A stretch of 64,000 nucleotides of DNA from Gordionus sp. m RMFG-2023 (GCF_954871325.1 NC_088775.1:90278805-90342804), one strand, 5' to 3'; counted from the stretch's first letter, positions 40,601 to 45,562 are shown. The notes: a model not told the origin generated them from the letters alone. Numbers and translations: made by a program.

Positions 40601-43138
40601 GGATGAAATTCCCAGATTTCCGGGACACGTTTAGGGCTATTTTGCTTTCGATGCCATCCAAATACCGACTAAGCTATAATTTTATGAATCGTTTTTTTTT
40701 AAAAAATGCTATAATATTTATTTAAGTAATTTCATAAATAATTAGTTACTCTGGGACTGCATAAATGTATCGCGTTACTCAATAACGATACTCGATAAAA
40801 TAAAATATCGCATCAATCGGCTTCCAAAAAATACCGATCCTACACCGGATCTTTATAATTTTAAAAATATGATAATTACTTTATAACCTATTTTTTTTAA
40901 ATAAATTTTCTCGACAAACGAGAAATTTGAAATAATTGAAAGGGTGATAAATATATAAATTTTAAAAAAAAAACTAGAAGCATTTGTAAAATCATGTATC
41001 TTGTGGTGGGACGAGATAGCAAATCTCCAAAAATGAAAAAAATATCCCAAGGAGTAACATACCCCTGGCATTTCAGAGTTAGCGTGAATTAGCTACGAAG
41101 TAAAACAAAATGCGAAGAGGGTAGGTTCCGCGCCACTTGCATTTTCAAAATTAATTTATATATAATTTTTTTATATTGTGCTTGATTGTATTTGGTCAAA
41201 AGGGTGCCAAACCATTCTGCTATAACCTCGCATTGGTGATATTTTATTAGCCACGTTTTAGACAAAGTTAATTGACAGATTAGGTTAGATGACCTAAAAT
41301 GATTAATGGAAATACCTAATTCCGTATTTTATTTTTTATTCTTTCAATCAAGGCATAAATCAATAAACTTAAATAAAAAGTATACAGGCCATGTCCCAGG
41401 TTCAACTTTTTTGAACAGCTGTTTAGTCTACTAAGGCACCCTATTTTGGTTTGCTGTTTGATTATTTTGAACTTTTTTTTAAAAAAAAATCTTCAATTTT
41501 GTGATCTTCGAAGATTTTTAGTTATAAATTTTGGGTTGAACCATTGTAACTTTTCAGATATCGACCAATGCCATTCAATACTGATTATTTTTCAAATATT
41601 CTATAGTGTTTATTAAAGATTAAAAATATTTATTTCTTTAACTACATCGGTCGATATTCCTAACAAGAAAGAATCACGATAATATACCACCCAATTAAAA
41701 TTAATTTAATAATGTCAGCATCAGCCAGTACTATCAGTAAAAAAATATATAACATAGGCTTGATACAGACATCAATTATCAGTGTATATATAATTGTAAA
41801 AAAAACCAAAATAGTAATACAAAAAAAGAAGAATTCCTTTTTTAAATGTAGATATATTATTCTTAAAAGAAAATATAACATATAAGCATTTGTGTCATAG
41901 GAGGGTCACCTTTAAAAATTAACTAATTATTTATATATGTTAATTAGTGTTAACTGTCTCGATTTGAATCAATTTTAAAAAATGGCTAATTCAATATTTT
42001 ATCTAGAAGAATATTATACAATTCTGAAGATTTGGTCATAGATGGCATATATTCTTCTATTAGCCTTAGGCAATATTTTTCCTGCTAAAATATTGAACTA
42101 GGCATTTTTTTTAGAATTAACTCATGTGCCATTTCCCAGCACTTCATATAATATAAATTTGCGGTGAGAAAAAAAAATATCACAAATATATTATTTTTGT
42201 AAAAAAAACATCGAGCTTAGCCAATTTTAATTTTTTACCTTGGTGCAAGGCTTGCTAATCTCAAAACAAGAGTTAAATTTTACCTCAACAATCACATATA
42301 TATATCTTGTGAGTTGCTCAATATTGTCTCTTACCTTTCATAAAATATTTTATAAATAATTTGCATTTTGGATAGATGGTAGGGGTTAACCATTCCTCTT
42401 AGCCCACCTGTTCCCACTAGCTACCAAAATTGGTTAGCTATATAATTTTATTATAAAATCCCTTTTAATAGTTTAAATATATGGAACAAATATTTGGTTA
42501 GTGCACCTTCTCGTGACTTGCATTTGCTGGTCCTAACCAATCATTCAACCTTTGTGTACTACTAGGTATTAATAATTTATGGACAACAGGATTAAGGAAA
42601 GAAAAATTGGGCTTGTAAAAATAATCTGGCATATCAGCCTCCATGTAAGAGATTTCATCTGGAGATCCTAATTTATATAATTCAAAGGAATATACTTAAC
42701 ATAAAAAAAAACTGATAATTAGGCCTAACATTAAATTATTAATAAATAAAATTTATTATCAAATAAATTTCAAAGAACATTCAAAATTTAATATAATTTC
42801 CCTATCCACAATAAATAGTGTAATAATTATTGTCAAAAAAATTATTGAGTATTACTATTTTTTTCCAATTTTAAATTAGAAAATTCATTGATGTGCGAAC
42901 ATTTAAACCCGTTTATCTTTTGAATCAATATATATAATCTATTATAAATAAAATATTTCACTTTATTTATTAATTTTAAATATTCAGTAAAATCTTCTTT
43001 TGTTATATTGTCCTTAGTAGGAATATAAGGATTATTTTCAAAATACTCCCCATATCTCTTGCTAAAAATGTCACTCCTCTTCCCTAAGAGGGGATCGTTT
43101 AATGCTGCAGGAATATTTGGTGAATTGATCTCTTCCAT
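7403..43138 (-). CDS. VPS54: VPS54, GARP complex subunit (17 exons placed)
   Basis: VPS54 is the GARP subunit that, with VPS51-53, tethers endosome-derived vesicles at the trans-Golgi network. Exons from 5' to 3' are 43138-42856, 42667-42507, 40673-40531, 29314-29215, 28478-28336, 27780-27372, 25828-25628, 24892-24750, 24050-23939, 21939-21209, 20992-20907, 17561-17456, 16172-16085, 14958-14834, 13921-13841, 8084-7977 and 7603-7403. Adjacent phases agree except between 20907 and 17561, where a short exon is missing. Matches to recalled animal VPS54 include IPAALNDP near the start, LKIMA..QSQPTLQILL, LLLGAGAIKSAGLKSIT, WEVKAPTPSS and LNIVNDGGP near the end. The placed exons encode about 1,073 residues, near or above the family's roughly 970, with extra length in the 731-nt exon. 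The start ATG at 43138 is provisional, since relatives have about 80 more N-terminal residues. Introns are rich in transposons. Confidence 0.93.
7800..7947. mobile_element. hAT-like miniature element, family F
   Basis: Terminal inverted repeats CAGAGTTGTTAAA..TTTAACAACTCTG flank an interior of repeated TCTAGATAC motifs. An 8-bp duplication ATGATTAT lies directly on each side (7792-7799 and 7948-7955). No coding capacity. A second copy is at 31443-31570. The 8-bp duplication suggests mobilisation by a hAT-type transposase. Confidence 0.9.
7977..8084 (-). CDS. VPS54: VPS54 exon
   Basis: 36 codons, acceptor ..ACACAAAG and donor GTATAA. It reads WEVKAPTPSSVFISIIKQL.., matching the conserved YEVKAPVPSACFRNICKQM block of VPS54. 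Phase 0 on both sides. Confidence 0.93.
8890..9109. mobile_element. hAT-like miniature element, family A
   Basis: Ends TAGTGTTGTTAAACGG.. and ..TTTAACGACACTA with an 8-bp duplication GTTAAATT on both sides. The two halves are largely inverted copies (AACGGCTAACTCAATA / ATGTCGAGTTAGCGG), so the element can fold back. It is the reference copy for many others in the window. It is followed directly by a family-B piece to about 9209. Confidence 0.88.
9107..9209. mobile_element. Family-B miniature element, internally shortened
   Basis: Shares the TTAAATTATCTAACCTTGAC start and the GGTAATTTAACAATACTA end with the fuller copies at 13069-13252 and 51451-51645. About half the length is missing. Confidence 0.55.
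9540..9735 (-). mobile_element. LINE 3' fragment
   Basis: On the minus strand it resembles the C-terminal tail of LINE ORF2 (EEGLRLTWIK.., then GKMATPWKSPFK) and ends with the GGAAATCGCC tail shared with 22090-22260, 23170-23400 and 38930-39225. Decayed, with several breaks. Confidence 0.5.
10058..10340. mobile_element. Family-C miniature element, decayed
   Basis: Matches the body of the 337-bp family-C elements (AATCAGCTGG near 10080, TAATAAAGTTTGCGTC near 10195, GATGTACACTTTA near 10279, then ATTGTCATATGTCAATTGG). The left terminal repeat is lost or strongly changed. Confidence 0.65.
11707..11925. mobile_element. Family-A miniature element
   Basis: Starts TATTATTAAACGGCTC, ends GAGCC-like GCCGTTTAACAACACTAG. 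Same fold-back layout as 8890-9109. Confidence 0.75.
12022..12801. mobile_element. hAT-like non-autonomous element, family D
   Basis: Ends CTAGGGATGTACCGATA and GGTACACCCCT, with an exact 8-bp duplication AATATTTA on each side (12014-12021 and 12802-12809). About 780 bp, subterminal blocks of TATCGGCCGATAT, AT-rich middle with no transposase. The AGGG.TGTACC end is typical of hAT-type elements. A second copy at about 32384-33264 is split by a family-C insertion, and a 5' fragment lies near 63346. Confidence 0.9.
13069..13252. mobile_element. Family-B miniature element
   Basis: Starts CAGTGTTGTTAAATTATC and ends GTTTAACGATACTAA. The interior includes AAGTCGAGTCTCGACTTG, a local palindrome. 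Same family as 33265-33412 and 51451-51645. Confidence 0.7.
13612..13733. mobile_element. Family-E miniature element, short
   Basis: Ends GAGATTTGCAGAGGTAC and GCCTGCAGGTCTAC with GC-rich CCGGGCC blocks inside, against an AT-rich background. A short version of the elements at 28107-28312, 29921-30250 and 57952-58290. Confidence 0.65.
13841..13921 (-). CDS. VPS54: VPS54 exon
   Basis: 27 codons between acceptor TTTTTTTAG and donor GTACAA. Reads DYSMHVDETVSKIAEIMEHN.., matching DYHDHIAEISAKLVAIMDSL of the VPS54 C-terminal domain. Phase 0 on both sides. Confidence 0.9.
13971..14172. mobile_element. Long palindromic miniature element, family G
   Basis: Arms TTTAACAGCTGATTGATT.. / ..AATCAATCAGCTGTTAAA run over about 60 bp around an AT-rich centre and end in GCGATCGC motifs. 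The second copy, 39840-40066, is in the other orientation. No coding capacity. Confidence 0.8.
14834..14958 (-). CDS. VPS54: VPS54 exon
   Basis: Acceptor ..TTATTAG and donor GTAAAT. With the G left from the exon before, it reads ALSLANLRFVIRFVYNM..NFDVIYK, matching LALSSRCLQLIVHYIPVI..HFDHITK. The next exon continues with DYS. Confidence 0.88.
15130..15370. repeat. Palindromic repeat with GCGATTCGCTCGAGCG core
   Basis: Begins TTTATATTAAGCGCGATTCG and ends ACGTTTATTATAAATGCAGC, with partly inverted halves carrying AGCTGATCC and AGCAGCTG. Looks like a miniature inverted-repeat element, with no second full copy noticed here. Confidence 0.45.
15384..15640. mobile_element. Family-H inverted-repeat element
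   Basis: Ends TTACAGTAAACGTGCTATG and CATAACGCGTTTACTATGAA are inverted to each other. The interior shares ATCGTAGCGTTAT with 28730-29045, where a second copy lies in the other orientation. Confidence 0.7.
15779..15954. mobile_element. Family-A miniature element, partial
   Basis: GAGCCGATTTTTAAAAACGG, TATTTTATCCAGAAAAATATTAC and the TCGTAGACAGGAACAAAGG block, ending GGGTTTAACAACAGTAC. Confidence 0.6.
16085..16172 (-). CDS. VPS54: VPS54 exon
   Basis: Acceptor ..GCTATAAAG and donor GTATTT. Reads LHNSKNYQLLLGAGAIKSAG.. to KSITIKHL, a close match to NSRSCQLVLGAGALQVVGLKTITTKNL in animal VPS54. Ends with one spare base, used by the next exon. Confidence 0.95.
16480..17420. repeat. Imperfect direct duplication inside VPS54
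   Basis: Blocks at about 16480-16900 (AATGTCGAAACCAA, AAATCCTATTTAAATA, ATTCCTTCCGCAAGTTGTCG) recur at about 17235-17400 in the same order, with differences. Probably an old local duplication or two copies of one repeat. Confidence 0.5.
17456..17561 (-). CDS. VPS54: VPS54 exon
   Basis: Acceptor TTTTTTTAG. Reads STFALLKYVLLYNCLAER.. to IASAIFHLLK, matching QQYAVVGTVLLLIRIILEYC..LTRLSDLLK. The donor GTTTTT is weak. It needs two bases from an upstream exon that I did not find: the placed upstream exon (20907) leaves one. Confidence 0.85.
17690..18493. repeat. 75-bp tandem array with its leader
   Basis: From about 17895 to 18493 a unit of about 75 bp is repeated roughly eight times (starts of AAATCC at 17971, 18046, 18117, 18193, 18268, 18344 and 18419; spacing 71-76). 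Units contain AAAGAAATAAGAACGCAGAC and alternate between two subtypes. The leader 17690-17890 (GCGAACAAAATGAGCG.., GTTTGGCGTTAGCAA) matches 30355-30540, where only about one unit follows, so the array grew from a single-copy repeat. Confidence 0.88.
19127..19311. mobile_element. Family-A miniature element
   Basis: GGTTGTTAAAGGGCTCG at the left and GTTTTAACAACACTA at the right, with the ATCTATTAGCAGAATC middle block. Confidence 0.65.
19400..19500 (-). other. GC-richer patch, possible missing VPS54 exon
   Basis: On the minus strand this patch has exon-like composition and a good donor-like GTAAGC. It lies in the interval where one short VPS54 exon must sit (between 20907 and 17561). No acceptor/donor pair I tried gives matching phases, so I do not assign it. 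Confidence 0.2.
20163..20500. mobile_element. hAT-like miniature element, family C
   Basis: Ends CAAATGACATATAATAATACC and ATTATTATATGTCATTG, with near-identical 8-bp flanks GCCATCTA and GTCATCTA. Inner blocks GCAAATCAGCTGGAG and CCAGCTG form a second inverted pair. One of six good copies. Confidence 0.88.
20637..20812. mobile_element. Family-A miniature element, decayed
   Basis: GTGTTAAACGGTTCG at the left, GAGCCGTTTAAAAAACGCTA at the right, and the ATGGACATCTATTAGCG middle. Confidence 0.6.
20907..20992 (-). CDS. VPS54: VPS54 exon
   Basis: Acceptor ..GATATAG and donor GTATAT. Joined to the CA left from the large exon it reads QSILSAEKWKPFDFPKRFG.., matching LSLLLDNERWKQADVPAEFQ. It ends with one spare G. 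Confidence 0.9.
21209..21939 (-). CDS. VPS54: VPS54 large exon with lineage-specific insert
   Basis: Acceptor TTTTTTACAG and donor GTAATT; 243 codons plus two bases. The beginning (LLNAFQSFHTLYTISREFFG) fits the VPS54 stretch before its variable region. The end (FLNVLRKLVSQTLNFYAQRA) fits LLGALQSQANRFVNRFHEER. Between them lie about 140 residues rich in Asp, Glu, Asn, Ser and Gly, with no counterpart I recall in vertebrate VPS54, probably disordered. The exon is GC-richer than its surroundings. Confidence 0.9.
22085..22260 (-). mobile_element. LINE 3' tail fragment
   Basis: The minus strand carries GAAAACTGGCCAACCCGGG and CTGGAAATCGCCATTAAAC, the tail also seen at 23200-23215 and 39165-39195. 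No intact frame. Confidence 0.5.
22921..23110. mobile_element. Family-A miniature element
   Basis: Starts AGTGTTGTTAAACGGTT and ends GCCGTTTAACAATACTA, with the inner block ATTTTGCTCATAGAAGGAAC. Confidence 0.75.
23170..23400 (-). mobile_element. LINE ORF2 C-terminal fragment
   Basis: The minus strand reads NDWVKRCALMELGGSRPRER and then DAQDRQKWERKIRGKT, the typical tail of non-LTR retrotransposon ORF2 (RVKRC..G.R.RGRP.MTW..). The frame is open for 64 codons. It shares its 3' end with other fragments in the window. Confidence 0.75.
23939..24050 (-). CDS. VPS54: VPS54 exon
   Basis: Acceptor ..CAACCGTAG and donor GTACGA. Reads (S)QKDFNRASNKLNNVLRDIDK.. to LLEKWSLSF, matching LTDSELGKLANNIQELLYSASDICHDRAVKFL. 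Enters with one base and leaves in phase 0, both consistent with the neighbours. The exon end and the following intron have a decayed inverted copy near 57.6 kb. Confidence 0.85.
24296..24483. mobile_element. Family-A miniature element, decayed
   Basis: GCGTTGCTAAACTGCCC at the left and GAGCCGCTTAACGGCACTAA at the right, with ATCTACGAATAAAATCTCCAG inside. Confidence 0.6.
24750..24892 (-). CDS. VPS54: VPS54 exon
   Basis: Acceptor ATTTTTTTTAG and donor GTAATG. Reads LFAFLISILLFASSSN.. then VFWNTIRDKINESFTDWHN. Following NVK from the exon before, it aligns with VKATLNIIHSVVLSVLDKNQ. Similarity is modest, but both splice phases agree (0 in, two spare bases out). Confidence 0.75.
25430..25590. 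repeat. CGGTT-rich inverted repeat
   Basis: Runs such as GGGTTACGGTTCGGTTAAAC and AACGGTTCGCTCCGGTTT in an otherwise AT-rich intron. Probably a decayed miniature element. Confidence 0.35.
25628..25828 (-). CDS. VPS54: VPS54 exon
   Basis: 67 codons, acceptor ..TTTTTTTTAAAAAAAAG-like AAAAAAGC junction and donor GTTACT. Reads QLKSTIHHCISK.. to LTLNALVTFFRNVFCLLTRH and ISNVK, matching IIKQCVINKV..FPQWFDLLKDIFSKFTIFLQRVK. Phase 0 on both sides. Confidence 0.88.
26642..26866. mobile_element. Family-A miniature element
   Basis: GATTGTTAAAAGGCTCAAT at the left, GAGCCGTTTAACAACACT at the right; fold-back halves with AACTCAATATTTTATCC and GTTGAGTCAGCCG. Confidence 0.75.
26940..27340 (+). mobile_element. 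Possible LINE RT-tail fragment
   Basis: The plus strand reads FWDQKNGLNQFMPNWASVAQ and later FLNGARYAKNKWVQINSN, with breaks, resembling the region after the RT in non-LTR elements. Weak. Confidence 0.3.
27372..27780 (-). CDS. VPS54: VPS54 exon
   Basis: Acceptor ..TTTTATAG and donor GTGAGT. Reads (R)YLDAQLLEIENLIFRMLWAD.. to SFIEYLKEESCSHIDNIIAG, matching FRHLGSQLCEMEKLIDKMMIAEF and LNFLEIYGEEMVITAKNIIK. 136 codons plus one base from a split codon. Confidence 0.95.
28107..28312. mobile_element. Family-E miniature element
   Basis: Ends CAGAGACCTGCAAAGGTACC and GTACCTGCAGGTCTCTG are inverted repeats. The interior is rich in CCCGGCCCGG. GC content is far above the surroundings. Confidence 0.8.
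28336..28478 (-). CDS. VPS54: VPS54 exon
   Basis: Acceptor ..TTCAAAAAAG and donor GTAACG. Reads LKIMAILCQSQPTLQILLAN.. EYVSAFDLVSSSRDVLSKEL..GVRSF, closely matching LKLMATVHQTQPTVQVLLSTSEFVGALDLIATTQEVLQQEL. One of the best-conserved exons. Confidence 0.96.
28725..29045. mobile_element. Family-H inverted-repeat element
   Basis: Ends TTATAGTAAACGCGTTAT and ATAACGCGTTTACTA are inverted to each other, with GTTGCGTTATTT and AACGTTCGAAACATAACG inside. A relative of 15384-15640. Confidence 0.7.
29215..29314 (-). CDS. VPS54: VPS54 exon
   Basis: Acceptor ..TATCGAAG and donor GTACTC. Reads (R)HFISVYNSQHAINTAKLLR.. to NYHKIRDK, fitting HILRLALTRNNCVKVYNK, and joins in phase to LKIMAIL. The intron upstream is about 11 kb. 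Confidence 0.9.
29381..29725. mobile_element. Family-C miniature element with exact 8-bp duplication
   Basis: CAATGACATATAATAATACC.. to ..TATTACACATGTCATTG, flanked on both sides by GTGTATTC. It carries the inner pair GGACGCCATTTTGGC / CCAAAATGGC. Confidence 0.92.
29921..30250. mobile_element. Family-E miniature element with 8-bp duplication
   Basis: TAGAGATCTGCAAAGTTAGG at the left and GCAGATCACTA at the right, flanked by GATTTGAT on both sides. Both ends carry GGGCCGGG/CGGGTCGGG blocks; the centre is AT-rich. hAT-like. Confidence 0.88.
30355..30610. repeat. Single-copy relative of the 75-bp array
   Basis: GCGAACAAATGGAGCGTTTC, GTTTGGCGTTAGCAAAGGC and one AATAAGAACGCAGACGATAA unit, in the same order as 17690-17960 but without tandem expansion. 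Confidence 0.75.
31443..31570. mobile_element. hAT-like miniature element, family F
   Basis: CAGAGTTGTTAAAGGATC.. to ..TTTAACAACTCTG with an exact 8-bp duplication ATGTATAT on both sides. Relative of 7800-7947. Confidence 0.9.
32384..33264. mobile_element. Family-D element split by a family-C insertion
   Basis: Left end GGGTGTACCGATACC (from about 32385), right end AATATCGGTACATTCCTA. Removing 32700-33033 leaves an element like 12022-12801. The right end touches a family-B copy. Confidence 0.75.
32700..33033. mobile_element. Family-C miniature element inside a family-D copy
   Basis: CAATGACATATACAATACC.. to ..TTAATGTCATTG with the exact 8-bp duplication AGTTTTTA on both sides. The duplication shows it entered the older family-D element. 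Confidence 0.9.
33265..33412. mobile_element. Family-B miniature element, right end lost
   Basis: CTAGTGTTGTTAAACCACC, AGTCAACTATAAAACAGAGC and CAATCTTCAAGTTTAGAATC follow family B. The right end is cut where the R2-like element's left arm starts. Confidence 0.6.
33412..37150 (+). mobile_element. R2-like LINE with RT and C-terminal endonuclease, 5' part duplicated inverted
   Basis: A decayed non-LTR retrotransposon. The plus strand from about 34403 opens MSTICNICAKLIKVTKGN, then RT motifs follow across frame breaks: SAGGLDGFRPSYFQYL (about 35100), ICKLDFKNAFNSLHR (about 35490), GIQQGDSLGPLF (about 35645) and WYLDDGTICG (about 35740). The C-terminal part has CIKCKSPVDSKGRHGLNC (about 36630) and DGLRPDGMTTIPW..LIWDYT (about 36797), a PD-(D/E)XK-like endonuclease signature of R2-type proteins, then the tail to about 37150. 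At least four in-frame stops or shifts break it. Segment 33412-34080 is an inverted copy of about 34255-34905, so the 5' end stands head to head with itself around a 170-bp centre. It lies in the 11-kb VPS54 intron. Confidence 0.82.
33647..33925 (-). pseudogene. Inverted copy of the R2-like element's N-terminal frame
   Basis: A 92-codon minus-strand frame starting MSTICNICAKLIKVTKGN, nearly the same as the start of the plus-strand frame at 34403. C-x2-C cysteines near the start suggest the N-terminal zinc finger usual in such elements. Confidence 0.7.
37151..38600. other. Intron DNA, nothing recognised
   Basis: AT-rich part of the long VPS54 intron, with stretches resembling 30990-31150 (GGGACGCGGCCATCTTAATTC / GGGAAGTGGCCATATTTATT), so it probably belongs to one dispersed repeat. 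No coding evidence. Confidence 0.4.
38613..38818. repeat. 103-bp unit, two tandem copies
   Basis: AATAAATTCAAATACGAGG at 38615 recurs 103 bp on. The two copies (38613-38715 and 38716-38818) differ at only a base or two. Confidence 0.92.
38930..39225 (+). mobile_element. LINE ORF2 C-terminal fragment
   Basis: The plus strand reads NRLRWFGHPEHDK and then, across breaks, a Gly/Arg-rich TW.NV stretch and a DRQK-like end, as in LINE ORF2 tails. It ends with the AAACTGGCCAACCTGGAAAT tail shared with the other LINE fragments. Confidence 0.7.
39489..39720. mobile_element. Family-A miniature element
   Basis: TAGTGTTGTTAAACGGCTCG at the left, GAGCTGTTTAACAACGCTA at the right, with fold-back halves. 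Confidence 0.8.
39724..40130. mobile_element. Family-I element interrupted by a family-G element
   Basis: Left part 39724-39839 (ATTGAACGCAAATAATGCAT) and right part 40067-40130 (GAAACGTTCAATGTGTGCGC) together match 56516-56690. The family-G palindrome sits between them. Confidence 0.6.
39840..40066. mobile_element. Long palindromic miniature element, family G
   Basis: GATCGCGATTTAACAGCTG.. and ..CAGCTGTTAAATCGCGATC arms flank an AT-rich centre. The copy at 13971-14172 is in the other orientation. Confidence 0.8.
40531..40673 (-). CDS. VPS54: VPS54 exon
   Basis: Acceptor ..TAATTATAG-like ATTATAG and donor GTGAAA. Reads LSRYLDGIESKIALNVSRKS.. NFIHALSYVSHLRDTLTDIR, closely matching LSHYLDIVEVNIAHQISLRSEAFFHAM..LQDYLRK. 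I chose the upstream of two close AG acceptors because it restores phase 0 with the previous exon. Confidence 0.95.
41945..42140. mobile_element. Family-A miniature element, decayed
   Basis: TAGTGTTAACTGTCTCGATT, ATGGCTAATTCAATATTTTA and the GGCAATATTTTTCC block. The right end is blurred. Confidence 0.5.
42507..42667 (-). CDS. VPS54: VPS54 exon
   Basis: Acceptor ..TATAAATTAG and donor GTGCAC. Reads SPDEISYMEADMPDYFYKPN.. then PANASHEK, matching VPKIFMKPDFALDDSLTFN and ..LLQEK. It continues in phase to LSRYLDG. Confidence 0.88.
42856..43138 (-). CDS. VPS54: VPS54 first placed exon (N-terminus)
   Basis: Reads MEEINSPNIPAALNDPLLGK.. SDIFSKRYGEYFE, matching VNLPAALNDPRLAKRESDFFTKTWG of animal VPS54. 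The donor GTAATA leaves one base that fits the next exon (AGA, Arg). The ATG at 43138 is the first in frame, but an AG sits just upstream (ACTTTAG at about 43147) and relatives carry about 80 more residues, so an upstream exon is possible. Other donors inside the frame do not give matching phases. Confidence 0.85.
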
Positions 43139-43675
43139 CCCATCTAAAGTCGTAAAGGTGTAAATAAACTAAGAATTGTCCGATAAAGTGTAAACTGACA
43201 TATAAAGTGTGAACTGACAGATAAAGTGATAATTGACAGATAAAAATTAATTAAATTATTTTATTATAAAACATTAATATAAAAGAAAAGAAAATTAGTC
43301 CATTTAATATTTAATAAATAGGTCATTATATAAAAATATTTATATATTAGTTTATTAAATTAAATAATTTTTGTTAAATGGCATATTTATTAATATTTTT
43401 ATTTTATATTCCACATAAATACTCATACATAATTTTCAAGTGAAAAATTTTGAATTTAATTAATTTTTTTTTTAAGTTAGGTATATTTATTTATATCTTG
43501 TACTTTTATAATTGTATAATTTATAAAATGAAAAATATTTAATTAGTATAATTATTAAACGATTACGGAAAAAAAAAATCATAATAACTGTAATAAATTA
43601 GTAAAATATTATTTATAGATATTATATATAAAAAAAATATAGAATATTCGAAAATTAATTAATATAAATTTGATG
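43139..43675. other. AT-rich 5' region of VPS54, up to the mitochondrial insert
   Basis: No gene seen. At 43180-43245 a short unit like GATAAAGTGTAAACTGACA is repeated about three times. Promoter or 5' exon sequence of VPS54 may lie here. Confidence 0.4.
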
Positions 43676-43689
43676 TTAAAAATAAATTG

Positions 43690-44182
43690 AAATAACAGAG
43701 TTAAACCCTTCTCGGTAGGTAGAATTACAGTGTCAATTTCTATATGTATTTTCTCATTTGTTTTGTCCCATAATATTCTTAGACTTTTTCCATACACCTT
43801 TTCTATTACTTCAAGAACTTTAAACATTTTTATACTATCAATTTCTCTTTTTACGATTTCAATTAGTTTTTTCTTTAAAAATATATCTTTATGATCTTTA
43901 ATTCCTTTAGGATCCCCAATTTTTTTGTCTCCCTTTCTATTCCTGATTGAACTTATTTCTTTATTAATCCGCCCTCTAACTTTGTCCTTACGTCTGTCTG
44001 CTAATATTACAAGAGGACACATTCTTATACATTTATGTATAAGAATATTCTCCATAAAACCTTTTATAATATTAATCCCTAGAGTCCTATTAAATCTATT
44101 AGAATTAATAGTATCCTTTATTCAAGCATACGTGTATATATCCCTTATTTCATTATATATTAGAGAATCTTCTAATTCCTAA
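43690..44182 (+). pseudogene. atp6: atp6, 5' truncated (mitochondrial origin)
   Basis: ATP synthase F0 subunit a. In mitochondrial code the frame reads ..NILSLFPYTFSITS.., PLGSPIFLSPFLFLIELISL and RPLTLSLRLSANITSGH, ending ..SLYIRESSNS and a stop. This matches the Arg-bearing proton-path helices of atp6. About 80 N-terminal residues are missing, so the insert starts inside the gene. Confidence 0.9.
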
Positions 44183-44193
44183 ATATATAATCT

Positions 44194-44980
44194 CATGATA
44201 AAAAATCCTTTATATATTATTAACCCCTCATTTTGGCCATTACTAGGCTCACTCTCGGCACTAGGAGCAATAGCAGCTTTATTGGGTGTAATATGAAAAA
44301 CTTCTAATAATATTATTTTTGTCATATTTGCAGTTGTAACTATAACAATAACTTTTTATATATGGGGAAAGGACCTACAACGTGAGTCCTCTATATCGGG
44401 GGAAATATTATCAACGATTTCTAAAAGTTTAGGATTCTCTTTTATTTTATTTATTGTCTCAGAGATTATATTCTTTGCCTCTTTTTTTTGGGCCTACTTT
44501 CACTTTAGACTTTGCCCTGATTCAGAGATCGGAAATAACTGGCCTCCTATAGGAGTAATACCTATCCCCTTTTTTGAGACCTCGCTGTTAAATACTATTA
44601 TTTTATTAATAAGAGGAATTTCAATCACTTGAGCTCATCACTCATTTTTTGCAGTAAAAAAATCTAGCTCAGTGTTATATCTCACTGCCATCACAGTAAT
44701 TTTAGGTTTATACTTTACATATCTTCAAGTTGAGGAGTATTTCCAATCATCTTTTTCAATTAATGACTCTTGCTTTGGGAGAGTTTTTTTCGTGGCAACA
44801 GGATTTCACGGGTTTCATATTATTATCGGATCCCTTTTTCTTATATCCGTAACCCCTCGAATCATAATTGGGTTAATCTCAATACTAGTATGCTTCATTT
44901 TGAATTAGCAGCCTGATATTGATATTTTGTTGATGTTGTGTGACTATTTTTATACTTGTGTTTGTACTGATGGGGGGATT
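44194..44980 (+). pseudogene. cox3: cox3 (mitochondrial origin), frameshifted near the end
   Basis: Cytochrome c oxidase subunit III. Reads MMKNPLYIINPSFWPLLGSL.., WAYFHFSLCPDSEIGNNWPP, ITWAHHSFF and ATGFHGFHIIIGS, all hallmarks, with TGA as Trp. Near 44905 the frame shifts and several residues are lost before HFELAAWYWYFVDVVWLFLY; the end is near 44980. The break supports a nuclear copy or a sequencing error. Confidence 0.93.
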
Positions 44981-45021
44981 AACTACCCCTGCCAATGCGC
45001 GTAAAGTTTTATGCACCTAAC

Positions 45022-45081
45022 TACTATTTTAGTATAAATTAAGTACATCTAATTTCCAATTAGAAAGAAATTAAAATAGTA
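45022..45081 (+). tRNA. trnG: trnG(UCC), mitochondrial type
   Basis: Acceptor arms TACTATTTT / AAAATAGTA, anticodon arm CTAATTTCCAATTAG with anticodon TCC. It lies between cox3 and nad3, its usual place in many animals. Confidence 0.85.
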
Positions 45082-45088
45082 TACTACG

Positions 45089-45433
45089 ATGCTTCATTCT
45101 ACTATTTTAATTTCTTTATCCTTACTAATCTCTTACTTTCTGCTCAATTTATATAAAATTTTATTTACACCCACGAAATTAAAAATTAACTCCTTTAGAT
45201 CATCTTTTGAGTGCGGAATTGACACTTTTGGTATATCCCGAATACCTTACTCCTTAAAATTTATATACATTACAATTTTATTTATTATTTTTGATCTTGA
45301 GATCGCCATCATCGTATTATTACCCCTAATAAAATCTTTTAATGAGATCAATTTTTCAGTTTTAATACTTTTAGTATTAACTGTAGGTATCACTATGGAG
45401 TGAATTTATAACAATATTAATTGATACAAGTAA
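45089..45433 (+). CDS. nad3: nad3, complete frame (mitochondrial origin)
   Basis: NADH dehydrogenase subunit 3, 114 codons plus stop in mitochondrial code. FECGIDTFGISRIPYSLKF and IIFDLEIAIIVLLPL match the conserved loop and helix of complex I ND3. The end reads MEWIYNNINWYK. It is open as expected of a functional mitochondrial gene, so the insert is recent or little decayed here. Confidence 0.93.
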
Positions 45434-45450
45434 ACATATTGTTAAAAACT

Positions 45451-45505
45451 GGGGTATCCTATAATACTTTGCATGTATTGTTTTAGAAAAATTTCTAATA
45501 CTCCA
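45451..45505 (+). tRNA. trnA: trnA(UGC), mitochondrial type
   Basis: Acceptor GGGGTAT / ATACTCC (one G-T pair), anticodon arm ATACTTTGCATGTAT with TGC. It is short, with a reduced D arm, which is common in invertebrate mitochondria. Confidence 0.75.
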
Positions 45506-45510
45506 AAATT

Positions 45511-45562
45511 CTAAGATCTAAGATTTCAACTCTTTTATAGACAACATTTAACATGTCCTTAG
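45511..45562 (+). tRNA. tRNA-like, anticodon uncertain (UCA loop)
   Basis: CTAAG / CTTAG ends and a stem-loop AAGATTTCAACTCTT (loop TTTCAAC). In the common A-R-N-S order trnR would sit here, but the loop reads TCA (Trp). Degenerate or misread. Confidence 0.3.

Noticed and set aside
43609-44055. Minus-strand 148-codon frame
   Set aside because: Antisense of atp6; the plus strand matches atp6 clearly.
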